The position numbers and the translations under genes are program-made. Below, in pieces: positions 20,092 through 29,691 of a stretch of 64,000 nt of DNA. The first letter of the stretch is position 1. The number at the start of each line of letters is the position of its first letter. Location: contig NZ_AKWX02000020.1 in the NCBI RefSeq assembly GCF_000306115.2, positions 558,001-622,000 on the forward strand, written 5' to 3'. The DNA is from Leptospira wolffii serovar Khorat str. Khorat-H2. Its GTDB lineage: Bacteria; Spirochaetota; Leptospiria; Leptospirales; Leptospiraceae. Under the pieces are notes generated by a model that worked only from the letters and a program-made list of their open reading frames with translations, was not told the origin of the DNA and did not search any database.

Positions 20092-20718
20092 CTAGCGTTT
20101 GCCCATTCCTTCCAGCATCAGGGTGGGCATTTCTTCCAACCATCGTTTTGCGAATTTGGAATCCGATTTAGAGGAAAGGCTGATTCGGATTCCTTCGAAC
20201 ATCATCGCGTTGATCGCTTGGGATGCGATTCTAGTATCCAGTTCCTTGCGGAGAAAACCCTTCTTCACCCCATTCTTAAGATAAAGCTCGGTTAATCTGG
20301 CGCTCTTATTGATGCCTAACTGAACTTTTCTTTTTACGGTTTCATCTAAGGCCATCGCTTCGAAGAATACGATTTTTGCCTGTCTCGGATCGGAGCTGAA
20401 AAGGCGGAAAAGCTCCAAGCCGATATTGCGGATTTGATTTCTATATTCTTCTAGAGTATCGGATTTTTCGGGACTCTCTTTTTTTACGACTTCCAGTAGC
20501 CCGATTAGAATCCTATCCACCAAAGCGTGAAGGATATCCAACTTATTCTTAAAATAGCGATAGCAGGTGCCGTGTCCGATATTCAACTTTCCGGCGATAT
20601 CGGCGATTCCCGCTTCATGGTATCCTTTCTCCGAAAAAACGTCCAGAGCCGCTTCTAGGATTTGTTCCCTTCTTGCCTCTGCGCGATTGGCGATGGGGCT
20701 GGGAGCTTTGGTTCTCAT
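20092..20718 (-). CDS. TetR-family transcriptional regulator
   Basis: A 208-residue regulator with a clear N-terminal DNA-binding domain (REQILEAALDVFSEKGYHEAGIADIAGKLNIGHGTCYRYFKNKLDILHAL, about 17-66). The C-terminal domain is helical with no recognised ligand class; the pattern FRLFSSDPRQAKIVFFEAMALDE resembles the domain of regulators of lipid or acyl metabolism. It lies 46 bases downstream of the histidine-kinase gene on the same strand and converges on the hydrolase gene. A palindrome near 18996 is the best operator candidate for it in the area. Confidence 0.9.
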   Translation of the reverse strand: MRTKAPSPIANRAEARREQILEAALDVFSEKGYHEAGIADIAGKLNIGHGTCYRYFKNKLDILHALVDRILIGLLEVVKKESPEKSDTLEEYRNQIRNIGLELFRLFSSDPRQAKIVFFEAMALDETVKRKVQLGINKSARLTELYLKNGVKKGFLRKELDTRIASQAINAMMFEGIRISLSSKSDSKFAKRWLEEMPTLMLEGMGKR

Positions 20719-20764
20719 CGTGTTCCTTACTCCGATCGAACGCTAGGATAGGCAAGGAATTTTC

Positions 20765-22912
20765 TTAATTCGGTAGATCGAAGCGAATTAAGAAATCGGT
20801 TCCGCTTCCGACTGAACTGGAAAAGTCCAGTTTTCCCTTTAGCTGCTTGGTTAAGACCTGTACTAAAGTGAGGCCGAAAGAAGGAGTCTCGATCGGATTC
20901 AGTTCGCTAGGTAGTCCGATTCCGTTGTCGGAGACTTTTAAAATTACGCTTCCGGACTCGAGCGCCGTTTTCACACGGATTTTAGGTTGTCCTCCTATCG
21001 GAGTAAAATCTCTCGGGAAAGCGTATTTGAAACAATTCGTAAGTAGCTCGTTCAAAGCTAAACCGAGAGGAATTGCTATATTGATTTCCAAATACAAGGT
21101 TTTGGAATCTATTTCTAGAAGTACTTCCGGACCGATCTTGTAAGCAGCTTGTATATTTTCCGCCAATCTTCTGGAATAACCCGAGAATTCCACATTACCC
21201 AGATCCGTAGATTGGTAGAGTTCGTCATGGATCAAGGCCATAGTTTGGATTCTATTTTGGCTTTCCACGAAAGCGTCGTGGATCTTAGGATCGTTTTCAT
21301 ATTCCGATTGCAGACTGAAAAGGCTGGAGATCACCTGCAGATTATTTTTGACCCGATGATGTATCTCCTTTAGCATCACTTCCTTTTCGCGTAAGGAAGT
21401 TTTGAGTTGTCTCTCCGCTTGCTTCTTTCCCGTGATTTCCATAGCTGTTATAATCACGGATCCGAAAGTGGATTCGAATTCGGGAGCTAGCGCCCAACGG
21501 ATTGCAGCGTCGAAGGTTTTTCCTTTGCAGGTCCGCAGAATCATATCCGTCTCTAAGATTCTTCCTCCGAAGCGGATACTAAACAGCACTTTTCTGAAAT
21601 GCATTTCGTTTCCGGATCGAAAGAATTCTTTGGTCAGTTCGATTACTTCCTCTTTGGACTTGGCCTGAAAGACTCGAATCGATTCCCGATTGGCATCCAA
21701 AACTTTTACGGACTCGTAGCATCTAGAGACAAAATCCTCGTTCTTAACTATGAACTGAAAGAATTCCTTCTTTGACATGTGAGGCAAGGAATCCAGGGTT
21801 TTCTTTACTTCGCTGTAATCGCATTCGAAAATTGCGATGGGAACGTTCTCGAAGAGGCTCTTATAAATCGCTTCGCTATTTCCTAAAGAGCGATTAGAGC
21901 GATCCAGCTCTTTGGTTCTTTCCCGCACTATATCCTCGAGTTCCTTATGCGATCTTACTAGTTTCTTTTCGGTATCCAACCTTTCCCGGACCACGGTAGT
22001 CACTAAAAGGGAGCAGATGGAGATAGCCGATAAAAAGCTCTGCAAGAGAAGAAGAGTCACTTCTTTGGAAGGCGTTATATAAGGAGTGTTTGAGTTGATT
22101 GTTCCTAGGATGGCGATCGCGGAGATAAGAATCAGAACCAAAGAAGATTCTCGTAATCCGAAACGAAGAGAAGAGAGTACTGTGACGGTAATGAGCAGAT
22201 ACGAAAGCGGGAAATATACCGGAATGGAATTGATTTTAAAAAAATAGAATAGTCCCGCTCCGATAAAGGAAAGCAAGGAAACGATACCGAAGCTTTCCCA
22301 CCAAGAATGGGTTTTGAGTCGGTAGAATCCGGGCCCCAACCAAGAGAGAAAAAACGGGAAATATACGAAAATACCTAGAGTGTCTCCCGTCCACCAGATA
22401 ACCCAGGTTTTCAAAATCGTATCTAAGGGAAGAATTCCTAATAGGAATAATCCGAAATTAGCGACGGTCGATCCAACGATGCATACCAGAGCAGAGATCC
22501 AAAGAAAGCGGATCACATATACTACGTTTTTAGTAAGATCCAATTTAGGAATGAATCGTTGGAATAGACTGGAGCCGATATACGATTGGAGAGTGCTTCC
22601 GAATGCGATGAGAAGAGCCTCCACAACGAAAGGCCAGGCTCCGATTTGCTGGATCGCTTGCGATTTGATTTCGTAATTATAGTAAAAGGATCCGAAGAAT
22701 ACTCCTATAAGACAGACCTTACCGAATAATAACGGAGCGGCTAGAGCGAGCCCCGAAGCGGGCCAAATGGGAGACGCGTATTCAGAATAAGCGGCCATAC
22801 TATATCCGATTTTAGCCAAAGCGAAATAAACGCCTGCTACAATCAGGATTTTTGCCGAAGCCGTTCCGGCCTTTCTATATTCTATGAGCATGAATCTCCG
22901 AAAGATTTCCAT
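20765..22912 (-). CDS. MASE1-PAS sensor histidine kinase (HisKA_2 type)
   Basis: A 715-residue membrane sensor. Residues about 17-310 hold eight or more hydrophobic segments of the MASE1 type (GVYFALAKIGYSMAA, SPIWPASGLALAAPLLFG). A short coiled coil (VRERLDTEKKLVRSHKELEDIVRERTKELDRSNRSL) leads to a PAS-like domain at about 345-490. The kinase core begins with EIHHRVKNNLQVISSLFSLQS near residue 515, the HisKA_2 box with the phospho-acceptor His, and ends with a HATPase domain (LALNELLTNCFKYAFP, VSDNGIGLP, FGLTLVQVL). No response regulator is adjacent, so it is an orphan kinase. A second Met at 22891 has a nearer GGAG and could be the start. Divergent from pabB. Confidence 0.92.
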   Translation of the reverse strand: MEIFRRFMLIEYRKAGTASAKILIVAGVYFALAKIGYSMAAYSEYASPIWPASGLALAAPLLFGKVCLIGVFFGSFYYNYEIKSQAIQQIGAWPFVVEALLIAFGSTLQSYIGSSLFQRFIPKLDLTKNVVYVIRFLWISALVCIVGSTVANFGLFLLGILPLDTILKTWVIWWTGDTLGIFVYFPFFLSWLGPGFYRLKTHSWWESFGIVSLLSFIGAGLFYFFKINSIPVYFPLSYLLITVTVLSSLRFGLRESSLVLILISAIAILGTINSNTPYITPSKEVTLLLLQSFLSAISICSLLVTTVVRERLDTEKKLVRSHKELEDIVRERTKELDRSNRSLGNSEAIYKSLFENVPIAIFECDYSEVKKTLDSLPHMSKKEFFQFIVKNEDFVSRCYESVKVLDANRESIRVFQAKSKEEVIELTKEFFRSGNEMHFRKVLFSIRFGGRILETDMILRTCKGKTFDAAIRWALAPEFESTFGSVIITAMEITGKKQAERQLKTSLREKEVMLKEIHHRVKNNLQVISSLFSLQSEYENDPKIHDAFVESQNRIQTMALIHDELYQSTDLGNVEFSGYSRRLAENIQAAYKIGPEVLLEIDSKTLYLEINIAIPLGLALNELLTNCFKYAFPRDFTPIGGQPKIRVKTALESGSVILKVSDNGIGLPSELNPIETPSFGLTLVQVLTKQLKGKLDFSSSVGSGTDFLIRFDLPN

Positions 22913-22963
22913 TTCGCTGTCCGAATTCGAGAGCCGGTTTAAAGTCGGCCTAAAGACCGATCC

Positions 22964-24796
22964 ATGAATTTGAAGCGCTATACGGATATCGACGTTCCCT
23001 TTATTTTTTTAGGCGGAGGATTTTCGCCCGAGGGATTGCCGATTCTAGTTCATCCGAAGGAAATTCTTACTACTAATCGACGAAGAGAAGCAAGGAAAAT
23101 ACTAGAAGAAATTCGAGAACGACTCGCAAAAGGATTTTGTGCAGCGGGTTGGATCTCCTACGAGGCGGGGGAAATATTCTTAAACGACTCGGAGGAGGAC
23201 AAGGACTACGAAACTCCTCTTTTATGGTTTGCACTTTCTTCCGAATACTCGACTCTATCTCACGAAGAATTGAGTCTTTGGGAGGAAAGATTTTCGGACT
23301 CGGGATACTTCGCTCAAGTGGGAAATTTTCCCGACCGAAATCATTATCTAAAATCTTTGGAGACGATTCACGAGCATCTGAAAAGCGGAGACGTGTATCA
23401 GGTGAATCTTACTTTTCCGATCGAAATAGAACATATCGGTTCTACAGGCAGATTTTTCTTCGACCTCAGGAAGAATCAACCGGTGCCGTACGAGGCATGG
23501 ATTCATACCGGAAATACGAATCCTTCCGGTCCGATGGACATCCTATCTTTTTCGCCTGAATTATTTTGGGAAAGAAAAGGAACTAAGATCCGTACTTTAC
23601 CCATGAAAGGAACCAGACCCAGAGGGGAGAATATAGAGCAAGATCTTGCCTTAAAGGAGGAATTATTCCATTCTCCCAAGGATAGGGCCGAGAATCTTAT
23701 GATCACCGATTTAATGAGAAACGATCTGGGTAGAATTTCCCAGGCCGGATCGGTGGAAGTTTCCAAATTATTCTCTATAGAAGAATATCCTACGGTATTG
23801 CAAATGACGAGCGAGATTCGTTCGGAACTCTTACCCGGTACCGATTGGATTTCCGTCCTAGAGGCTTTATTTCCCGGAGGCTCCATTACGGGGGCTCCTA
23901 AAAAAAGATCGTCCGAGATCATTCGAAGTCTGGAAGGGGATAGAGGAATTTATACGGGTGGGATCTTCTTCTTAACTCCTGAACGGGATACTGTATCCAT
24001 CGCGATTCGAACCTTGGAGTTTCGGGAAATTTCCGGAGAGGTTCGAAGAGGAAGAATCGGAGTCGGCTCGGGAATTACGATCGATTCGGATCCGAGTTCC
24101 GAGTGGGAAGAATCTTGGTCCAAACTGAAATTTCTAAAGGACAGACTGCAAGATCCGGAAGGAACTTTTTATATTTTTACGACCTTAGCCTATAAACGAG
24201 GAACCTTTTATTCTTTGAAAGAGCATCGGGAAAGAATAAGGAGCTCCGCATTAGAGTTGGGATTTCTGTGGTCTGATTCGGAATGGGAAAAAGAAATACT
24301 CGATCTTCGATCCCGCCTTTCTCGTATGGAAGGAAATTCTTTTCGTATAAGGATCCGGTTGCATAGGAATGGAAAAATATACTCCGAGCAAAATCCTATG
24401 GCCTCTTTTCCCAAATCCGGAAGAGTCCTGGTTTCCAAAAAGAGAATCGATTCTAAAAATCTTTTTCTATATCATAAAACCAATATTCGAGAACTCTATT
24501 CTTCCGCATTCTCCTACGCTCTTTCCGGAAATTATATGGATATGATTTTTCTGAATGAAAAAGGAAACCTAACGGAAGGATGTATTCATTCTGTCTTTTT
24601 GCAAAAGAACGGAGAATGGTTTACTCCGAATTTGGAACATGGCTTACTTCCCGGGGTGGCTCGGAAAAAATGGATTCGAAGGCTTCACGCGCAGGAAACG
24701 TCGATCTCCGAAGAAGATTTAAGAATGGCCGAAAGGATAGTACTCGTAAATTCTTTGCGCGGTCTTCGACCGGTAGCCGGGATCGATTTTGAATGA
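22964..24796 (+). CDS. pabB: Aminodeoxychorismate synthase component I fused to aminodeoxychorismate lyase (PabB-PabC)
   Basis: A 610-residue protein covering two steps from chorismate to p-aminobenzoate for folate. Residues about 1-390 are PabB: SGDVYQVNLTFP, LPMKGTRPRG, DRAENLMITDLMRNDLGRI, YPTVLQMTSEI and FPGGSITGAPKKRSSEII. Residues about 395-610 are the PLP-dependent lyase PabC: LKEHRERIRSSALELGF, the lysine in FLYHKTNIRELY, and FLNEKGNLTEGCIHSVFL with LEHGLLPGVARKKWI. The PabA glutamine amidotransferase is not in the window. It overlaps thpR by 4 bases (ATGA), so pabB-thpR-aat form an operon. Confidence 0.92.
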   Translation: MNLKRYTDIDVPFIFLGGGFSPEGLPILVHPKEILTTNRRREARKILEEIRERLAKGFCAAGWISYEAGEIFLNDSEEDKDYETPLLWFALSSEYSTLSHEELSLWEERFSDSGYFAQVGNFPDRNHYLKSLETIHEHLKSGDVYQVNLTFPIEIEHIGSTGRFFFDLRKNQPVPYEAWIHTGNTNPSGPMDILSFSPELFWERKGTKIRTLPMKGTRPRGENIEQDLALKEELFHSPKDRAENLMITDLMRNDLGRISQAGSVEVSKLFSIEEYPTVLQMTSEIRSELLPGTDWISVLEALFPGGSITGAPKKRSSEIIRSLEGDRGIYTGGIFFLTPERDTVSIAIRTLEFREISGEVRRGRIGVGSGITIDSDPSSEWEESWSKLKFLKDRLQDPEGTFYIFTTLAYKRGTFYSLKEHRERIRSSALELGFLWSDSEWEKEILDLRSRLSRMEGNSFRIRIRLHRNGKIYSEQNPMASFPKSGRVLVSKKRIDSKNLFLYHKTNIRELYSSAFSYALSGNYMDMIFLNEKGNLTEGCIHSVFLQKNGEWFTPNLEHGLLPGVARKKWIRRLHAQETSISEEDLRMAERIVLVNSLRGLRPVAGIDFE

Positions 24797-25329
24797 GAAC
24801 TTTTATCGGCATATCTCTCTCCGAAGAAACCAAGGAATCTTTGCATAGAATTTGTATCGGCTTGGAAGGAATCCGGTGGCTGGATCCGGAGAATTTTCAT
24901 TTGACCCTTGCATTCTTGGGAGAATTGGATCCGGACCAAATCGAGATCGTATCCGAAATTTGTTCGGAAATTCGATTCGAACCGTTTAGAATCGATATTA
25001 AAGGGGTGGGCATTTTCGGACATAAGTCACCTGAAGTTTTATACACTTCCGTCATCGCTTCCGAGGAACTGAAAAATCTGCAGAAATCATTGGATTCTTC
25101 TCTTCGTAGAGTCGGATTCAGCCTCGAAAAAAAAGAATACAAACCTCATATCACGATCGGTAGATTTCGTAAGACCCAGGAAAAGAAGTTGGATCAATAT
25201 CTGCAGGAGTTCGAAACTTTCGAGTTAACTGGAATCCAGGTTTCGGAATTTCATATTTTTTCCAGTCGGACCGGGCCGGAAGGGGCCATGTACAGGGTCG
25301 AAGAAACGTATCCGCTTTCGATAGAGTGA
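24793..25329 (+). CDS. thpR: RNA 2',3'-cyclic phosphodiesterase (2H family)
   Basis: A 178-residue protein with both HxT/Sx motifs of the 2H phosphoesterases: FHLTLAFLG (H36) and PHITIGRF (H119), and the opening RTFIGISLSEET typical of ThpR/LigT. Members hydrolyse 2',3'-cyclic phosphates to 2'-phosphates and can join tRNA half molecules through 2'-5' links in vitro. Middle gene of the pabB-thpR-aat operon, overlapping the first by 4 bases and separated from the third by 3. Confidence 0.93.
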   Translation: MRTFIGISLSEETKESLHRICIGLEGIRWLDPENFHLTLAFLGELDPDQIEIVSEICSEIRFEPFRIDIKGVGIFGHKSPEVLYTSVIASEELKNLQKSLDSSLRRVGFSLEKKEYKPHITIGRFRKTQEKKLDQYLQEFETFELTGIQVSEFHIFSSRTGPEGAMYRVEETYPLSIE

Positions 25330-25332
25330 ACG

Positions 25333-26031
25333 ATGGAAAATCCGAAACAAAACGATTCTACTCTTCCTATTATTCGGGACTTTTCCGATTTTTTTTCCGA
25401 CCCGAAGATCAGCACGGAAGAAGTGGTCGGTATAGGAGGAGATTTGAGCCTAGATCGTCTCTTATACGCGTACACACATGGGATATTCCCTTGGGCGGAT
25501 AAACCTCTGCTCTGGTTTTCTTTGGACCCCAGAGCCATATTCGATCTGAACGTTTTGCATATCAGCTCCCGGGTTAAGAGAAAGATTCGCCAAAAGAAAT
25601 ATTCGATCACGTTCAATCGTGCCTTCGAGCAAGTTATGCGTTGCTGTGCCTACAGGGAAGACGAGCAGACTTGGATCACGGATACATTCTTGCACGGTTT
25701 TGCTCGTTTGAATCGGGAAGGCTACGCTCATAGTCTGGAAGTTTGGGACGAGGAAGGACGATTAGGAGGGGGTGTTTATGGGGTCGCGATCGGAAAATTC
25801 TTCGCGGGAGAGTCCATGTTCTCTTTTCTTCCCGACTTCGGTAAAATAGGTCTGCATTTTCTTTTCGAAACATTAAAGAAGGACGGGTTCACTCTCTTCG
25901 ATACCCAGCAGATGAATCCGGTCACTCTCGGGCTCGGCGCCTATGAAATACCCAAGAAGAAATTTCTGGATAGACTTAGCGAGGCGGTCTCCCCGCCTTC
26001 CAAATGGAATCCGCCTAGCTTCGAAATGTGA
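25333..26031 (+). CDS. aat: Leucyl/phenylalanyl-tRNA--protein transferase
   Basis: Adds Leu or Phe to N-terminal Arg or Lys of proteins, marking them for ClpAP. The 232-residue length is normal. Diagnostic segments are [87 protein letters not shown] (about 120-170) and [24 protein letters not shown]. Third gene of the pabB-thpR-aat unit. Confidence 0.96.
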   Translation: MENPKQNDSTLPIIRDFSDFFSDPKISTEEVVGIGGDLSLDRLLYAYTHGIFPWADKPLLWFSLDPRAIFDLNVLHISSRVKRKIRQKKYSITFNRAFEQVMRCCAYREDEQTWITDTFLHGFARLNREGYAHSLEVWDEEGRLGGGVYGVAIGKFFAGESMFSFLPDFGKIGLHFLFETLKKDGFTLFDTQQMNPVTLGLGAYEIPKKKFLDRLSEAVSPPSKWNPPSFEM

Positions 26032-26113
26032 TTTTTCTTTAAAATGGATTTGATTTGCTTCGTATAATTGTAAAATTACGACACAAACCAACGTAACTAT
26101 AGGAAGACCTCTT

Positions 26114-26392
26114 ATGAACCTATTCAAGAAAATTCTTGTAACTCTGCTTGTTTCAGCAATCGCTCTATTCGGATTCACCGGAGTTAGCGCTCAAGAAACC
26201 GCAGGAGACGAGCCTGCTAAAACCGAAGACACCGCTAAATCCGAGAAAAAAGGAAAGAAAGCGAAGAAGCACAAGCACAAGAAGAAAGGCAAAAAAAAGG
26301 GCAAGAAAGAATCTAAAAAAGGAAAAGAAGAAGGATCCAAGTCCGAAACTCCTGCTCCTGCTGAAGAAGGCGCCGGAGAAGAGCAACAATAA
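26114..26392 (+). CDS. Exported lysine-rich low-complexity protein
   Basis: A 92-residue protein with a good signal peptide (KKILVTLLVSAIALFGFTGVSAQ, cleavage near residue 27). The mature ~66 residues have almost no hydrophobic residues: a basic block of Lys, Gly and His (about residues 44-73, roughly half lysine) is flanked by acidic Glu/Asp/Ala/Pro-rich ends. It is probably disordered and might bind anionic polymers such as LPS, teichoic-like glycans or nucleic acid; that is inference from charge. It has its own intergenic region and is followed by a long perfect palindrome. The overlapping frames on both strands are composition artefacts. Confidence 0.7.
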   Translation: MNLFKKILVTLLVSAIALFGFTGVSAQETAGDEPAKTEDTAKSEKKGKKAKKHKHKKKGKKKGKKESKKGKEEGSKSETPAPAEEGAGEEQQ

Positions 26393-26409
26393 TCCGTTGA
26401 TTCTTTCCA

Positions 26410-26435
26410 TTCCGTCCGAGATATCTCGGACGGAA
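26410..26435. terminator. 26-bp perfect palindrome, probable terminator
   Basis: Two 13-base arms (left arm TTCCGTCCGAGAT) meet with no spacer, 18 bases after the stop of the lysine-rich gene. The transcript would form a strong GC hairpin followed by a modest T-rich tail (ACTCTTCTCG). Termination or RNA 3'-end protection is likeliest; a protein site is possible because there is no loop. Confidence 0.5.
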
Positions 26436-26598
26436 CTCTTCTCGATCGTATAGCGATTGTAATTCTATCCGATTTTGCACTGCACCCTAGCATATCTCCT
26501 GCTAAAATTTAGTTGACGCGCCCTCTTCCCACATTAACGTAAACGCCGCTTTATACAATAAGCGTAATATACCCCTTCTTCAATAGGAAACAACTCCA

Positions 26599-28656
26599 AT
26601 GTATAAGAATTTAGCAGACATGTACCTAAAGGCGGCCGAGTCATTTGGTGACAGACCGGCGTTTTGGTCCAAGGATGAGACCAAGGAGTATCGTGCTACT
26701 TCCTTCAAACAACTCGTAGACCTAGGCCTTTCCTTAGCCGAAGCACTCATAGATTTAGGAGTGAAAGCGAGAGAGCATATCGGCGTGTTAGCGGATAACC
26801 GTCTAGAATGGATCATCGTAGACGCTGGAGTATTATTCACCGGTGGCGCCAACGTCCCTCGCGGAACGGATGTGACCGATTCGGAAATGGATCATATCTT
26901 AAATCACTCCGAAGCTTCCGTAGTATTTGTCGAAAACGACAAAATGTATGAGAAATTTGTTAAGAATAAGTCCAAACTGAAAGGCGTAGAGACCGTAATC
27001 ATCATGGACAAAGATAGCAAGACCAAGAGCAAAGGCGTCCTGCATCTTTACGACTTGATCGAAAAAGGAAAAGAACTCAGATCCAAAGGCGGACATAAGG
27101 CCGAGAAACGCATAGAGGCGATCAAACCGGACGATTTATTCACACTGATCTATACTTCCGGAACCACGGGTATGCCGAAAGGGGTTATGTTAATGCATTC
27201 CAACATGATCCACCAGATGGAAAATGTCGTGCCTTTGATTTTGAAAAAGTCCCTACTTAGGGACGACGATAGCATGCTATCGATTCTTCCCGTTTGGCAT
27301 ATTTTCGAACGGGTGGTCGAATATTCTGCAATTTCCCTGGGGATTTCCACCTTCTATACCAAGGTGGCCGACCTCCGAAACGACCTGGCAAAAGCGAGAC
27401 CTTCCTTCATGGCTTCCGCTCCTAGGGTTTGGGAAAGTATCTACACCGGAATTTATAACCGGATCAACGATCCTAAACAGACCCCGGCAATTCGTAAGTT
27501 TCTCTTCAATACGGCTTATTTCTTCTCTAAGAACTATAACGCCGGACTACGCTTTTTGACCGGAAAAGAGGTGGATTACGAAAATAGAAATATTTTCAAA
27601 TCCCTGGCTTTGGGCATCCGTTCCATCGTCCAAGTGCTTCTGACAGGACCGTTTACAGTTTCTTTCATCACGGGTGTAGCTTACGCATATGTGAAGATGT
27701 ATAAGCCTGAGTTGGCTTTCTTAGCTCCCGTGCTTCTGACGGTAGCGATCTTGGGATTGATCTTCAACTTTAAGACTTTGGATGCCGTGGTTCTTGCAAA
27801 AATTCGCCAGGCAACCGGTGGACGTTTGAGAGGAACATTGTCCGGTGGGGGAGCTTTGCAACGCCATGTGGACAATTTCTTTAACGATATCGGCCTTCTG
27901 GTTTTGGAAGGATACGGAATGACCGAGACAGGACCCGTGATCTCCGTTCGCCATTACGATCATCCGATCATCGGATCGGTCGGTTATGTGGTTCCTAAAA
28001 CCGAACTTCAATTGAGGGACGACCACGGAAACGTTCTGACACATATCAACGATCAAAAGCAACTTCTAGCCGGAAAACTGGGAGTAAAAGGGATCGTTCA
28101 TATCAAAGGGCCCCAAGTAATGAAGGGATATTATAAGAATCCGGAAGTTACTAAAAAGACCATCGTGGACGGATGGCTGAACACCGGAGATATCGGGTTC
28201 ATCAATTACAAGTACACTCTGACTTTAACCGGTCGTGCAAAAGAGACTGTTGTTCTTTTGGGTGGGGAAAACGTGGAACCGGTTCCTATCGAAAACCGTA
28301 TGGACGAGTCTCCTTACATCAAGCAGTCCATGGTATTTGGTCAAGATCAGAAAGTGCTCGGCGCGATCATCGTTCCGGATCTGGAAGTTTTATCTCCTTG
28401 GCTAAAAGAGCAGGGGATCAGCGCTTCCGAGCTGAAGGATATAATTGAACATCCGAAGGTGATTGAATTCTTTAAAAAGGAAATCAGAGAATACAATAGC
28501 ACTAAACAAGGATTTAAATCCTTCGAATTGGTACAGCACGTCGTTATCGCTCCTAAACCTTTCGAGGTTGGGGACGAGTTGACCAACCTTCTCAAGATGA
28601 AGCGACATGTAATCACGGAGAAATACCAAAAGAGAATCGATAAGGTATACAAGTAA
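26599..28656 (+). CDS. Long-chain acyl-CoA synthetase (AMP-binding)
   Basis: A 685-residue FadD15-like ligase that activates fatty acids to acyl-CoA through acyl-AMP. Visible: P-loop [13 protein letters not shown] near residue 185, [44 protein letters not shown] and [17 protein letters not shown]. Between about residues 335 and 395 lies a strongly hydrophobic insert ([25 protein letters not shown] and [18 protein letters not shown]) that could make two membrane passes or a membrane-docking hairpin. The gene has its own upstream region and is followed by a terminator. Confidence 0.92.
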   Translation: MYKNLADMYLKAAESFGDRPAFWSKDETKEYRATSFKQLVDLGLSLAEALIDLGVKAREHIGVLADNRLEWIIVDAGVLFTGGANVPRGTDVTDSEMDHILNHSEASVVFVENDKMYEKFVKNKSKLKGVETVIIMDKDSKTKSKGVLHLYDLIEKGKELRSKGGHKAEKRIEAIKPDDLFTLIYTSGTTGMPKGVMLMHSNMIHQMENVVPLILKKSLLRDDDSMLSILPVWHIFERVVEYSAISLGISTFYTKVADLRNDLAKARPSFMASAPRVWESIYTGIYNRINDPKQTPAIRKFLFNTAYFFSKNYNAGLRFLTGKEVDYENRNIFKSLALGIRSIVQVLLTGPFTVSFITGVAYAYVKMYKPELAFLAPVLLTVAILGLIFNFKTLDAVVLAKIRQATGGRLRGTLSGGGALQRHVDNFFNDIGLLVLEGYGMTETGPVISVRHYDHPIIGSVGYVVPKTELQLRDDHGNVLTHINDQKQLLAGKLGVKGIVHIKGPQVMKGYYKNPEVTKKTIVDGWLNTGDIGFINYKYTLTLTGRAKETVVLLGGENVEPVPIENRMDESPYIKQSMVFGQDQKVLGAIIVPDLEVLSPWLKEQGISASELKDIIEHPKVIEFFKKEIREYNSTKQGFKSFELVQHVVIAPKPFEVGDELTNLLKMKRHVITEKYQKRIDKVYK

Positions 28657-28687
28657 GCCTTATCTTTCTAAAATATCGAACGTAGAA

Positions 28688-28722
28688 AGAATCCCTCGGG
28701 TAAGATCCGGGGGATTCTTTTT
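28688..28722 (+). terminator. Rho-independent terminator
   Basis: AGAATCCCTCGG (28688-28699) pairs with CCGGGGGATTCT (28707-28718) with one G-U pair, followed by a T-run (28718-28722). It sits between the acyl-CoA synthetase gene and the convergent gene ending at 28721, and may serve both. Confidence 0.88.
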
Positions 28723-29554
28723 AGTATAACTTGAAAATTCGGGGAGAAACTTCCTCCCCGGAAGCGGGAAGGGAAGGATCGTGTGAAGTAAGGATTCTTG
28801 TCCCTTGGCTTGCTAGTAATTCCGCATAATCTAAAAATTCCCGATGGAGACGTGTAGAATGTACCAACTCGGAAGGGAGTGTCTTCGACTTGGCGCAATC
28901 TTCCGGAAAGTAACATTCGTCTCCGGAAAAAAGGATTCTTTCGCCCGGTCTACGCAGCCATTCTACCGCTATCGATCCTTCGGTCCGTCCTTCCGTAAAT
29001 AGGATGCGAAAGTCGGGAGCTAATTCTATTCCGGGATTTAAGAGGATAAACTTTCCGGCTTTTTGTTTTTCGGTGATGGTCTTGCGGATTCTGGTAGGAG
29101 ACTTAGCGCTTATCAGAAATTTTGCCGCTTTCGGATGAAGATAGATTTTAGCGTTCGGAAATAGCCAGATCCCGCCGGAATGTTCGGGACGATAATCCGT
29201 GAGAACGATATCCGTCACGGATTTAGGAGGTAGTCCCGCTTCGGAGAGAATCTTATCGGGGGAGATCCAACCGCGTATCTCCGGAAAGTCTCGGGTTTCG
29301 TAGGATGAGATACCGGAATCGATCAGAATCGTTCTGCCTTTATCCTTGATACAAAAAAAGAGAAAGGATATCTCCTTAGGCTCTTCTCCCTCATCTCCAC
29401 GAAAAAGGGAAATTTCTCCCTTTCCGTAGAGAATCGCATAAATTCCGTCCGATGCGATTCCCAGCTTTTTTCCGAAAGTTAGCTTAGTCGGAGAAGAGCC
29501 GCACTGCCATAGGAATAGAAGGCAAATAAAAATCCGAATTCGAGATGTTTGCAT
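28721..29554 (-). CDS. Lipoprotein with metallo-beta-lactamase fold and degraded metal sites
   Basis: From the Met at 29554 the protein has a signal peptide ending in a likely lipobox (CLLFLWQC) and about 277 residues; the frame itself reaches 29644. The fold markers of an MBL hydrolase are there in order: ILIDSG, IVLTDYRPEHSGGI, LFTEGRTEGSIAV, ILFSGDECYF and ILTSHDPSLP. The first metal box, normally THxHxDH, reads TDYRPEH, keeping only the last His, and the GHTxGS box reads GRTEGS. The later Asp and His positions survive. It may bind a single metal, a different ligand, or be inactive. Located between a terminator and ssrA. Confidence 0.7.
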   Translation of the reverse strand: MQTSRIRIFICLLFLWQCGSSPTKLTFGKKLGIASDGIYAILYGKGEISLFRGDEGEEPKEISFLFFCIKDKGRTILIDSGISSYETRDFPEIRGWISPDKILSEAGLPPKSVTDIVLTDYRPEHSGGIWLFPNAKIYLHPKAAKFLISAKSPTRIRKTITEKQKAGKFILLNPGIELAPDFRILFTEGRTEGSIAVEWLRRPGERILFSGDECYFPEDCAKSKTLPSELVHSTRLHREFLDYAELLASQGTRILTSHDPSLPASGEEVSPRIFKLY

Positions 29555-29672
29555 AAAATGAGGGAAAGGTTGCCGATGGAATATTTTCCAAGAAAAAATA
29601 AAAGTAAGGTTCTTGGGAAAGGGTTTTTTCGTTTTTTCTTGCATTCCATCCCCCCGATTTGCACCGTAGACG

Positions 29673-29678
29673 TCTAAT
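29673..29678 (+). promoter_or_regulatory. Probable -10 element of ssrA
   Basis: TCTAAT matches TATAAT at five of six positions and lies 13 bases before the mature tmRNA 5' end, which is normally generated by RNase P from a short precursor. No convincing -35 was found. Confidence 0.35.
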
Positions 29679-29691
29679 TAACAAAAGCAAC

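Noticed and set aside
26148..26493. Overlapping open frames on both strands across the lysine-rich gene
   Set aside because: They arise from the A/G-rich codons; only the frame at 26114 has a signal peptide and plausible composition.
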